From NCBI GenBank assembly GCA_037349105.1, contig JAYJMM010000120.1, forward strand, positions 2,005,001-2,069,000: a stretch of 64,000 nucleotides of DNA, written 5' to 3'. Under the pieces are notes generated by a model. It did not search any database. It saw nothing but the letters and a program-made list of their open reading frames with translations, and was not told the origin of the DNA. Source of the DNA: Limnomonas spitsbergensis (lineage: Eukaryota; Chlorophyta; Chlorophyceae; Chlamydomonadales). Both the position numbers and the translations under genes were made by a program. This document shows, in pieces, positions 45,960 to 58,200 of the stretch; position 1 is the stretch's first letter, and every line of letters starts with the position of its first letter.

Positions 45960-48900
45960 ATGTCAGCTCCCCTACAGCCTCCTAGCACCCCCCATGGCAG
46001 TACCCCGAGCCCATCAGGAGGCCCTGCTCAAGGAGGCCTCTTCAACCTAGCCAAGCTCAAGGAGGGCTTCAAAAAGTATGGCAAGACAGGCCTCTACGTG
46101 TACCTCGGAATCTCCTTCACAGTCACCACATGTGAGATTGTGAGGCTGTCCCTCTTTAACTGCTGCTAAACAGGCCACACGACCACTGAGCCATGCAGCA
46201 GCACAGCCGCCATGCATCCTTTGCATGCGCATCGCCCCTGCATACTCAATGCCTCTGCATTTGAATTGCCTGATTGATATGTTAAGCATGCGGTCTTAGA
46301 TGCAAGCCTCTGCATGCCTGAGATGAAAACGAAGCACATGGATTCTCGGTCCTGCTTGATATACGGTCATGCACGAAACGCTCGTACCTGCGTTAATACC
46401 GTGATGACCAGGGGCAGTCACAATGCTCAGGGCAATGGTAGGGACAGTGTGTGATAGCGTGAATAATGCCCGTGAGCGACCTTTGGCGCCCAAACCCCAT
46501 CCTCGAACAGCACCCTGGAGCCTGCCCCACGCAAATCAGGCATGCAGGAAGGCACAGCCCATGGGATCATTGACACCGCTGTCCAGTGGGACTGCATTCT
46601 GAACCTTCGATTCTCACTGCTTGACTTTTTATCAACAAGGCTTTTGGTTGGATGTTTCGATACTTGCAACACCTGAAGAGGCCTCTCTGTCTGCACTCCC
46701 AGGGCCGGGGGGTGCGTGGAACTGATTAGGTATGAGGCAAGGAACCATAGAAAGGACTGTCCAGAATGAGCATCATCCATGCTGTTAACACCTGAGATAG
46801 AGGAGCGGTCAGGCCACTTATCCTGCATGGCACCAGGCTTGGGTCGGGAAATGGAAAGAGGGGGTGAGGCCGCCTGCCACTAATGGTTGCGTGAATGGTG
46901 TTTGCTGCCCACGGGAGACCCAGCCAGGTCGGTGTCTAGCCCGGTTGTGTTGCCGGCTGGCCTCAAGTTGTCCATGAGGGAGGATATCTCTGGGTCAATG
47001 AAGCGAAGCCAGCGTACCAATGCCTCGTTGCATCCAAAAGGGTGTCCCCTATTCCGATAATTCCAACCCTGCTGATATGGTGTGCCTGTGCATCTCCATC
47101 TGCACAATGAACCAGCTGCTGACTTTCATGCTGGTTTGCCGCTTGCTCGCTAGCTTACCGCTGAGATGCTGATTTGCCGCCTGCTCGCTGACACTAGCAT
47201 GCTGACATGCTGACATGCGACTCGTCACAGGTATCTACCTGGCGCTTGAACGGAATGTGGACGTCAAGAAGTTGCTCGGCATGAAATGTAGGGAAGGCTT
47301 GGGTGAAATGTCCTCGGTGGTTTCCTACTCCATTTCCGACCCGTTTTAATTTAAATTGTTGGGAAACCCCATGTGCCTGTGGAATTGCCCTGCCTGAGGT
47401 TAGCTGGCACCTGTTGGTTGGGGGGGGCTCAATGTTCTGTTATTGCGCACCAGGCTACCTTTGGGGTTCGTCTGGGTGGCCACCACTGGGCGGATGGGGA
47501 CCAGACCTTGACAGCCTTTCGGCGAGTGGCCCAAGCAGCAGGGTATGCTGCATTCTCCGACTTGAGTTGTAGCTGATGTGTAGTTGAAGCTCATTGAAAA
47601 TCACCACGTGTAATGATGGTTATAGGCCCCGGTTCTATTTGCGGCTATGGGGGGGGGGGCACTTTGTATTGGTGGGTCCGACCTGGTATGAATGGAGTTT
47701 TTTTATGTGGCTTGATTTAGATGGCTTCATTCAGATTGCGGTAGTATCATTTCAGGTTAGAAAAAAAAACGGAGGCCACTGTCAAAATCATCGAATACCG
47801 TCATGCATGCACTATGTATGACACTTGGAAATAAAGGCTACCCATCTGGGACTGTGCATGGGGTGGGGGGCGCACCCATGGGGGGATCAACACACGCAAT
47901 CCCACATTTCAAACAATGCAAGGGGTTGAATGTTCATGCGGGGTACTGTACTGCTGTGCCTGTCGGGGCTGAATGTTCATGCGGGGGTGCTATACTGCTG
48001 TGCCTGTCGGGGCTGAATGTTCATGCGGGGGTGCTATACTGCTGTGCCTGTCGGGGCTGAATGTGCAAGCGGCTGTGCTGAGCAAGCAGGGGTTGAATGT
48101 GCAAGCGGGGGTGTCGTTTTCATGGTCAGGGGCTGAGAACGCGGGTGGATGGCCGCAAATGAGGGCAGGGGCTGCGAATTCGCGCAGTGGGCTGTGCATT
48201 CAGGCAACACGGATGCATGCAGGGTGCTGGGCATGTGGGTGGGGGAGTGTGTACGTAGGCAGTGTGCTTGTGGGCGGGAGATGTGCATGCAAGTGATGCG
48301 CATGCGGGCGGTGTGTTTGAGGTCAGGGTAATGTGCATTCATGCAAGGGCTAGGGTTATGTGCATGCATTGCATGGCTGCAGATTCAGGCAAAAGTTGCA
48401 AATGCATGTCAAATGCTGCGTATACTTGTTGGTGTTTTGTTTGTTGGCTGAACGTTGTGCATGAGGGCTGGAATGGCACTCCAAAATGCTGTGAATGCTC
48501 TTACACGGTAGGAGGCAAAGGATTAGGCACGCTTCACACCATTAAAACCAGTGTTGGTCAGTTGTATTGCTGGCTAGCTGACTGAACTGCAACTTGGCAT
48601 GGCAATCAATGCATATGAGAACAGATGGGGCGGATGGTTTTGTTTTGTACCCACCTTTTGTTCCGTGGGAACTCGTGAAAGGCGGGATAATGTTTTCTAG
48701 CAGCAGCGCAGCTCTCTGGTCTTTAATCTACTGTGGTGCCGTACGCGGCGACTTGTGCATATTTGTTGTCGTCTTCAATAATAGACCGAGGCAAAGAATG
48801 TGAGGTTGTGGTGCCCTACAGCGATGCGTGTCAAGTCATGTACTTGTGTGAAAATGTGTGCATGACAGGTAGTGTGGAGTTGCGAGCAAAAGGTGGGGGG

Positions 48901-50453
48901 CAGCGCTCAAGGATCTGAGCCAGGCTATATTTTAATATTTGGCTAAGAAGACTGCTCCCATGTTAATGCGGGCCTTGCTGCTGTGCAATGTGCATCTGTG
49001 CTTTCTTAGAGCCATGCACGTGATCGGTTTCGGTCTCTGATCGGTTGTGCCCTCTAATCAGTTGTGCCCTCAGATCAGTTGTGCCCTCTGATCGGTTGTG
49101 CCCTCTAATCAGTTGTGTTCTCAGATCAGTTTTGCCTTCTGATCGGTTGTGCCCTCAGATCGGTTGTGCCCTCTGATCGGTTGTGCCCTCTAATCAGTTG
49201 TGCCCTCTGATCGGTTGTGCCCTCTAATCAGTTGTGCCCTCGGATCAGTTGGACCCTCGGATCGGTTGTGCCCTCTAATCAGTTGTGCCTCGGATCGGTT
49301 GTGCCCACTAATCAGTTGGACCCTCAGATCGGTTGTGCTCACTAATCAGTTGTGCCCTCTAATCAGTTGTGCCCTCGGATCAGTTGTGCCCTCGGATCAG
49401 TTGTGCCCTCGGATCGGTTGTGCCTCGGATCGGTTGTGCCCACTAATCAGTTGGACCCTCAGATCGGTTGTGCTCACTAATCAGTTGTGCCCTCGGATCA
49501 GTTGTGCCCTCTGATCGGTTGTGCCCTCTAATCAGTTGTGCCCTCGGATCAGTTGTGCCCTCGGATCAGTTGTGCCTCGGATCGGTTGTGCCCACTAATC
49601 AGTTGGACCCTCAGATCGGTTGTGCTCACTAATCAGTTGTGCCCTCTAATCAGTTGTGCCCTCGGATCAGTTGTGCCCTCGGATCAGTTGTGCCCTCAGT
49701 TGATCAGAAACAGAGGGTTTCTGTTCGCCCTGTTATCAGTTGTGCCTTCAGTTGATCTGACACCTTCTGATGGGTCTGCCCTGCTTCCTATGTCACTGCA
49801 GCGGACCCTGACAAGCCGCCTTCGTGGATCGAGACATTCCTAGTTGGCAAGGGCTCCAACATAGCGCTGGCCATTATTTGCAGCAAGGCGTGCGTGCCGA
49901 TCAAGATCCCGGTAGCGTTAGCCATCACGCCTTACGTTCACAGGTAGGCACTAGGCAGGGATAAACGATTTGAGTTACGAATCAAATCATTTCGTATTCA
50001 TGTTCCCTAAACCATGAAAAATGAAGTCAGCAGCCAGGGAGGGACGAGCATTGACAGGCTGGCAGGGAGATAGGGAGGGATGTCCACAGGCAGGCATGTA
50101 GTCAGATTCAGATCCGGGTTTTACAGTCCTTGGAAATGCCAGGAAGCTCCTATATATGAACAGGGCAGGGACTGTGGGGCGGATGGGTTAGGACTTGGGA
50201 GAGTGTGGGAAGAATGTGTTAGGGGAGAGCAGGGAGGGGCAGAGTAGGGCTGGGGGGTGGGGACACGCCTGCAAAACAATCGGCTGCAAGGAGAAACGCC
50301 AGGAAGAGCAGGGTAGTGCCCGAGTTTGAATCATTTAGGTGTGACAGGCTTTTGGCTGTGGAGCTGATGGCCACTGACGCATGTGTTGTTGACACGTGCA
50401 GGATAAAGGAGCACGTCTTCAGGGGCTGGGCGCTTCGAAGCTCCAGACCATAG
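45960..50453 (+). CDS. DUF1279 / FAM210-like membrane protein
   Basis: Four exons: 45960-46131, 47231-47287, 49802-49943, 50402-50453; total 423 nt, 140 aa, GT-AG and in frame. After a Pro/Ser-rich N-terminus (about 30 residues) comes the DUF1279 signature: LKEGFKKYGKTGLYVYLGIS with a hydrophobic helix at about 44-62, ERNVDVKKLLG, then PPSWIETFLVGKGSNIALA, ICSKACVPIKIPVALAITPY and a basic end. FAM210 proteins are small membrane proteins of mitochondria and, in plants, probably plastids. The biochemical role is poorly defined. No clear transit peptide is visible. The second intron is 2.5 kb and carries a short dispersed element and two tandem arrays. Confidence 0.9.
47385..47595 (+). repeat. 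GTAGCTGA-type element in DUF1279 intron
   Basis: Copy of the short dispersed element: body with ggccaccactgggcggatgg and ggcccaagcagcag, ending ttgtagctgatgtgtagttg. Confidence 0.6.
47925..48075. repeat. 44-bp tandem repeat, three copies
   Basis: gggctgaatgttcatgcggg followed by tgctatactgctgtgcctgtc, three near-identical units in the second DUF1279 intron. Degenerate relatives continue to about 48370. Confidence 0.8.
49030..49710. repeat. 17-bp GATCAGTTGTGCCCTCG minisatellite
   Basis: About 40 units of gatcagttgtgccctcg or its gatcggttgtgccctct variant in the second DUF1279 intron, ending about 90 bp before exon 3. Open frames in it are compositional. Confidence 0.93.
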
Positions 50454-51800
50454 GGGGATAAAAGCTTACGAGCTCACCACAAAAGGGGTAATGGAGAGCC
50501 ATAGCCCTGCTTAATCAGGCGCATTATATGTCTCCTAGTTATTGACCCTGAAGGCGAGGCTGAAGGCTTTGTATTGAATCTATACAATTGATCACAATCC
50601 AGTCAACGGACAAGGATCAGGCCCTGGTCAAGCGTGTGCTCACCTGCTAGATTGCCGCCAGCAATGGTGGTGATTTTGTGTGTGGTTGTTTAGTGTAGCA
50701 TGGGTCTCACGGATTCATGGCCTCAACTGCGCGACAAAGCTTTTACTTTGATACCGAGCTTGACAATTGCCTTCATTATCTTTGACATGTAAGCTTATTA
50801 ACTATCTGGATTACACGGATTACTCCTTACTTCAAGGAACAATGAAACTGTTTGTGCACTGAGAGGGAATAGGACGTGAGACAGCGCATTGTTAACCACC
50901 CTTTTACATTCACAGTGCATTATATAAATTGGTGTTTTGCCCCTATGTATGGGTATGGCTGAGCCAGGAATACGAGGGGCAAATGGACTTACCCTGCCCA
51001 CCGCCAAGTTGCCTGTCATAACGTCCACTATGCATCCACCTAGCAGCCTTCGCCGACAGGGTGGTGTGACAGGGAGGAACAGGGGAAGTCGAAGCTTTCC
51101 AAGCATTTAGGGTTGGAGACCTTGTCTCACATACTTTCGCTGTGCCCTCTGCCAATGATGCATGCTGATGGCAGAACGGGGGCATGACCTAGCGTGTAGG
51201 TCCAAGGAATCAACCTGACGGGCATTTCTATTTTATTATGCTAGCCCCTATTAAGTCTTCCGGGGTAGACAGGAAGCGGAGTTCGCACTTACACGCGTAT
51301 TTGGTGAACTAGCCTGTACCTTTCAACCATGAAGGAAGGCCCCCAGCATGGCCACACACAAAGAAAATATTTAACATGAGTCACAGTGTCACACCCGCAA
51401 AAACCTCTGGCCCTCTGCACCGCAATCAAACGCTAATACTATCAACACCCCCCTCAAAGGCAAAGCAACCCAGCAGCTGACCTCCCTCTTCCTTGTCCTT
51501 CAGTACATGTCCAGCCCTGCTCATGGGTCTGCATAATTGCGCATCGCTGCTTAATCTGATCAGCATGGTCAGGGGGTCGGAAAGGGGCAAACCCGTAGTA
51601 GCAGGTAATGCACGCCGCTGGCCAGGGGCACATAAGATGGTGGTGCAACAGCGGACATCGTGCCGCCAGCTGCCGCTCATGCCCTCCCGCCTAGACCCTT
51701 AACCTGAACTAGGCCACTCATGTCCTCCATCATAAACCGAGTATCCGCCAAGCTAATGATCCAACCGCTAAATGGCAAAGCTCGCCTAAGCTTGTAACGA
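50454..51800. other. Intergenic, no gene supported
   Basis: Between the DUF1279 stop and the 3' repeat array of the DNAJC3-like gene. Only small frames without family similarity. 51690-51790 faintly resembles the GTAGCTGA-type element. Confidence 0.4.
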
Positions 51801-51829
51801 TATTCTGCCTAAGTTTGGAAGTTTGGAAG

Positions 51830-52236
51830 TGTGGAACTGGTGGCCGTGAGCCTGTACTGTTTATCCGCCAAACTGATCATCAACCAAACGGGCCCATCAG
51901 CGTATACCAATCTGGCCGTGAGCCTGTGCTGGTTATCCGCCAAAATTGTAGTGGAACTGCTGGCCGTGAGCCTGCACAATTTATCCGCCACAACTGGCTG
52001 TGAGCCTGTGCTAATTATCCGCCGAAGCTGTAGAGGAACTGCTGGCTGTGAGCCTATACCAAATTGGCTGTGAGCCTGTGCTGTTTATCCGCCAAAATTG
52101 TAGTGGAACTGCTGGCCGTGAGCCTGCACAATTTATCCGCCACAACTGGCTGTGAGCCTGTGCTAATTATCCGCCGAAGCTGTAGAGGAACTGCTGGCTG
52201 TGAGCCTATACCAAATTGGCTGTGAGCCTGTGCTGT
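51830..52236 (-). repeat. Tandem copies of the DNAJC3-like C-terminus
   Basis: About ten diverged units repeating the last coding bases of the adjacent gene with its stop codon. On the minus strand several read HGQQFHYNFGG then TAA, like the true terminus (52237-52270). A larger unit of roughly 145 bp is repeated at about 51950-52235. All lie in the 3' flank, so a normal transcript would carry them as 3' UTR. Confidence 0.85.
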
Positions 52237-55200
52237 TTATCCGCCGAAGTTGTAGTGGAACTGCTGGCCGTGCTGCTGATGGAAGCCGAAGGGGTGGCCC
52301 TGCTGATGCTGCTGATGCTGCGGTTGATCCACATCCTCGCCTCGGTCGAACCTGTATCAAAACATTGGTAAGGACAGCAGAGCGTTTACCCCTGGGTCGG
52401 CGGTTGTTCATGAATTCTGTTACATTTAAAATAATGGTAGGGTGGTGTCAAGCCCCCTCTCCTTTCCCTGGCCTTCGTGATAGATGTGTTTCAATGGATC
52501 CAGATTTTCTGCTGGGAGTCCTAAGCGTCCACGTCCCGCCTGCGCTCAGACAGCTTTCCCTTGCCCTACCTCCAAGAAAATATAAATACTCCCTTGGGCG
52601 AGAATTCAGGAAGCATCCTACTTTGTTTTAAGTACAGGACACCGTACCAAACACATGTCTTTCATTGACCCCTTTCCTTTCCCCGCCCTCCCTTCCATTT
52701 TCCACACAAGATCCCTCTGCTTCTCCCTTCTGTTCTACGATACCCCTCCACCTCCCCCCAGTATCACCTCCCTCCACCCCTTCCTGCCCCCTCTGTGCCT
52801 CTCTCACCTTCCCCTCTTCTCATCATCAGAGAGGACTTCATAGGCCTGCACACAAGCACACACATGCACACCAAGGTCTGAGAGACAGTCTGGATAAACC
52901 CTAACCCTCAGGCTCAACAGGTGTGGACAATTCATACCACCAGATAATGCCACATCCAGTTTGTGTTCCACGTCCACTTCAGCTTTCTGCCCTATGGATT
53001 GCTAAGAGACAGACACCGGTTTCAATACATCATCAAGTAAAGCAGACCACCTTTAACAGCCCGCTGGGCAGCCTCCAATCGGCAGATGAGGGCCAAACCT
53101 CGACCGGCCTAAATGGCAAGGCCCGCTGCACCTTGCGTCCCCGGCCGCAGGCTGCAGGGTAGCTGACTTATCGCTGAAGGTAGCTGAATTTTCGCTGAAG
53201 CCACTCGGACAAACAGCAAGGAACTCATCAGAAGAAGGCCCCTTAGACGTTTAGCCAGGCCCTCTATGGATGCTGTTGCCACCACTGCGGCTCCCTCTCC
53301 AGAATCGAACCCTTCCATTCCAGGTTCGGGAAGGAAACCGGGACCCGGTTGACTTCTGGGTGAACATGGAGAAATATCACCTGGACGTGACCCGCAAACA
53401 ACATGGCATAATTCCTTCCTACCATGAAAAACCCGGGCCTGCCTCGACACCCTCTCATGCGGCATCGGCTTACCTCGGCAATGTCCCTGAATCGGTTCTC
53501 TGACACCTTCTTCTCCTCCTCGGTCCCCTGGACCTGCATCGACCAACAGATTCAGGGTTAAGTCTTCTGTGGTCAGACATTTTATCACACCGCCTAAACA
53601 TTTGGCACAGATCCACATCTGCACAGCAGAGGATGACGGGCGCTAGGAGGGCATGAGCGACCGCATGGCGCCGCACAAGCACATGGGCGGGTACACGGGG
53701 CGCATGCAACGCAAGAGGCGCATGCAGCGCATAGCGCACATGCAGCGCCAGAGGAGCATGAGGAGCGCAGGGTGCATGCAGCTGTTCATTATATCTGAAG
53801 CCCACGGCTACTGCCCCACCCTAAACCTCACCTAGCTGCCGCCCTGCCCGCCCCGCCCGCACCTTATCCGGATGGTACACCTTGGCCATCTCCCGGTAGG
53901 CCTTCTTGATCTCCCGGTCACCCGCACTCTGTACAAAGCAGGCAGCAAAGTTTAGGGGTTTAGGTTTTTAACCCTCAACACTTTCTGTATCCAACGGTCA
54001 CCCACACTCTGCAAAAAACAGGTAGCAGGGTTTAGGGTTAAGGTTTTGAACCCTGTAGCCTTTCTTGATCTCCCCATGTCCTGCACTCTGCACAAAGCAG
54101 GCAGCAGAACTTGAGACGATACAGCAGCCATATCATCGGAGTGCTAGAGAGCCCCACCCCACATTAAGGGATGATACAACATGATATTCTGATGGAAGGT
54201 CTCGATGGCAGTGGCAGTGTGGCACTTTTGCTGTTGCTCCTGCCAATGTGCTTGAGATGGACTTCAACGCATCAGAGCAGGCAGGGGACGTCGCAGAGCA
54301 GCTGCCAATTGCATACAGGCTGCTACTCAGCAAGTGTGTTTATTATCATGATTAGGGCTGGCGCATACCGTATGTCCTGATGCAGCATACGCCGTACATA
54401 TTGTACATGCTTATTTCGTATATGAGCTGTTCCCCCAGAGATTTTGTGACCCATGCAGAAGCCCTTCAGAACCATCAGCATGGAGTTTTTTCGACCATCA
54501 CATTGTGGGAACCCTTTGCAATGTAGGCATAGCAAAATGAAGGACCCGGCATATTCTCAACATCGTTTCATTCATCAAAGCAGTCCCATGCAATATGCCA
54601 TGCGACCATGCGACCATGTGCCCATGCGCATCCAGTTCTGCATTCAATAAGGTCGCTTGAAGCTTAAAATCGGTCAGTTAATAAAGATTCGATGACGGCA
54701 ATGCCCAGGTGCCTCTCGCAGTCTATGCATTGCAACACGGCAGCCCAACTCCCGTCTGAACGAGGGAGCTTCACGATATTGCGGGGGTCCCAGTCCTTGG
54801 TTTCCTTGCTGCCCGATTGCATAGAGCTTTTAGTTTCTTGTAGGCACATTCGGGATCGTACTGTTGGCCACTGTTTTTTTGAAGTACAGGGGAGGGAGGG
54901 TTATCCTCGAGCTTGAGGGGGGGGGCAGAATACAAATACCGGTATGTACCCCATCATTCCACATTTGTTGAGCTTCATGAGAGCATTTAAATCTGGTCTG
55001 AAAATATTTTTGGCACAGGGAGGGGTAGAAAAGGGGGGGGTCACCAAAAAAGTGTTTTAAAGGAACATAACTGTCCATATTTATATGTTTTCAGACATCA
55101 GATTGAGACGAGAGCTACACCGCTGCCTTCCTCGCAGCAAATGCTGTCGATCTGCATCACAAAATATAGCATCGCTTAAACCCAGATCCCCTAACAGCCC

Positions 55201-58200
55201 ATTTTGGCAGAGGGGGCAGCTCCGCAAACAAAAAACACTCTTGTTTGCACGCCCATTGTTTAGTCAAGCAGTATAACAATAGTTGCTATGATCTAAGCAA
55301 TGGCTGCAGTCTGTGAGTTTTGTTTAAGGGTCTTAAAATTCATTGGCTCCTCCTAGTTTGGTTATTCCGTCACGTTCAGCGCAGCAGCTGGTCTATCTTT
55401 GGGCGGCGCGATCCATTCATAGTGTTTGTGTCATGCAACAGTGTGTCAGCCCTGGCAGTGCTCGGAGCAGACATGCTCCAGGTCCCTACAGCTTAAGGAA
55501 GGGGGCATGTACAGCATGGGCGAATTGACGCTGGAGTAGTTCATTATGGAGACAGCTGTAGTGGCAGGGGTGATCATACACTTGCAGTACTCCAGACGGA
55601 GTGAGGCTCATGGATCAGTGGCATCCTAAGCGTGGGGTAGGTAAACTTGGTGTCATGCTCAAGGTGCCAGCCCACGAGTTCATCTCCTTTGCAATGCCAG
55701 TCTCCCCTTCTCCGGGTGTCATTGCGACATTCGAGGTGCCGACCCCTGACGTCATCGCGCCCACCATGGTCAGGAGCTGACGGAGGCCCTAATCGTAATT
55801 TATTTTAGTGTGCACCTGGTATCCTGTCTCTTAACTCAGGCCACCACCATTGGGCCGATGGGGTCCTAACCTTGACCAGCCTACAGCCAAGGACCCAAGC
55901 AGTACATAATCCCCCCCCCAACCTAGGCCATCATGCAGCTAAATTGCAGTTGAATGAACTGCAAAAACCAGCCCCCAGACAATTCCCCAAAGGACACACA
56001 GGGACCCTCCATGCTGAATCAGCCTACCTTTCCGACACCCTCACCCTACACCCTAAATTGTGCACATCCAGGATCAACACTCCTAAACCCTAAATTGTGC
56101 ACATCGAGGATGAACACCCCTTAACCCTAGATTGTGCAACTCCAGGATATACACCGCTTTACTAAATCAGTCCACCTTGTCAATGCCCAGGAGTTTGTAG
56201 TAGTCTTTCCGTAGGGACATCTTTAGCCGCCGCTCAGCCTCTTGCAGCAGCTGCAATCAGCAGAGGGTTCAGGGGTTCAGGGAGGTCAGGCTAAAGGTGC
56301 CGTGTGGGTGATGGCTGGGTCTCAGGATTTAACACCGCACGCAATCCACTCATCCCGTTCACTCGCTTAACATGAGTCCTGATGGTTCAGGGCGCAAACC
56401 TTAACCATGAACCACGATTTTTGATGTTGACAGTTTTGAAGCATGAAGTCGCAAACTCAAGAGGCAAGCTGCCTGAGGGTTCAGGTGTAAGGGTGTATAT
56501 CAACATCAGTGAGCTCTAAAGACCTGAAGCCTTCAACATTGCTTAGCCCCCCTGCATCCCCCCCTCTTCCACACATATACGTTTATTTTCCTGATCTCCC
56601 ACTCTCCTTGCATGAACCACCAATCAAGTTGCCCTCCCTCTTCACACCTATCACACAGGCCTAAGTGCTTAGCCCAATATCAAACAGGCGGTGAGACATA
56701 TTCAAACATGTTTCTTGTTGCCCCCCCCCTCCCTCCCTACTCTCAATAATCCCTCGCACCTCCCTGCAAACAGACGCCAGCACCTGCTTCAGCCCCCCCC
56801 CCTTACACGGTGTTACTTTTTCCGGCTACAAGACCAACTTCAAAAGGCCGCCCCGTGGCCGCAATAGGCCTGATCAGGACCAAACCTGGGCCGGCCAGCG
56901 GCCCAAGCAGCTTGGCTCGCCACCCCCAAGGCCTTCGGCGGGGAGCTGGGTTGTAGCTGAAATGTAGCTGAGTCACAAAAGACAACCGTTGCAATTAAAG
57001 AGCTCAGACCTGCCCTCTCTGCTGGTGCTGCCCCACCACCTCTTACACAAACACGCTCATCTGTCTCAGTTCCTCACTCAGCCCCCGCCCTCTCTGCGGG
57101 TGCTGCCCCACACCTGTCTCAGCTCCCCACTCTGCTGGTGCTGCCCCACCACCTCTTACACAAACACGCTCATCTGTCTCAGTTCCTCACTCAGCCCCCA
57201 CCCTCTCTGCGGGTGCTGCCCCACACCTGTCTCAGCTCCCAACTCTGCTGGTGCTGCCCCACCACCTCTTACACAAACACGCTCATCTGTCTCCGCTCCT
57301 CAGTCAGCCCCCACCCTCTCTGCGGGTGCTGCCCCACACCTGTCTCAGCTCCCCACTCTGCTGGTGCTGCCCCACCACCTCTTACACAAACACGCTCATC
57401 TGTCTCAGTTCCTCACTCAGCCCCCGCCCTCTCTGCGGGTGCTGCCCCACACCTGTCTCAGCTCCCCACTCTGCTGGTGCTGCCCCACCACCTCTTACAC
57501 AAACACGCTCATCTGTCTCGGCTCCTCAGTCAGCCCCCACCCTCTCTGCGGGTGCTGCCCCACACCTGTCTCAAGTCCCCACTCTGCTGGTGTTGCCCTT
57601 CCACCTCTTACACAAACACGCTCACCTGTCTCGGCTCCTTACTCAGTCCCTGCCCTCTCTGCGGGTGCTGCCCCGCACCTGTCTCAGCTCCCCACTCTGT
57701 TGGTGTTGCCCCACCACCTCCTTGGCCTTGTTCACAGCCTCCTGGAACCTCTCAGCGCCCAGCAGCGTCCGCACCAGCCACGCCTTGGCTGACTCGTCTG
57801 TTAAAAGTGGAAATCAATATGTCAAGTTGAGGAAATCAAACTCAAGGTCGCGAATCAATCCTCACCAGCCACGCCTTGGCCAACTCATCTGGTGAGGGAT
57901 ACTGCGTACAAGTATCATTCAACTTCAGCCGCCGAGCTAAGATATCTCGCGTTGGGGAAGTTTAGGATACAGCAGCCCGTGTGGGACAGGGTGCCAATCT
58001 ATCGGGTCCACAGAGGATAATTACGCCAGTCGCTGTACCAAGTCGGTGGTAAGGGGGCATGTTGGCACACAAGCTGAGCATGGGGTTAGGATTAGATGCC
58101 CATCAAGTCTGGGAATACAGACCCTGCACCAACCCTCCAGTCTTTGCATCAAGCCAGTAGAAAAGGGGGCAAATTGACACACAAGCTGAGTGGGGTTGAG

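Noticed and set aside
56989..57895. Three overlapping plus frames of 214-267 codons
   Set aside because: They are produced by the 113-bp array. The true coding strand is minus.
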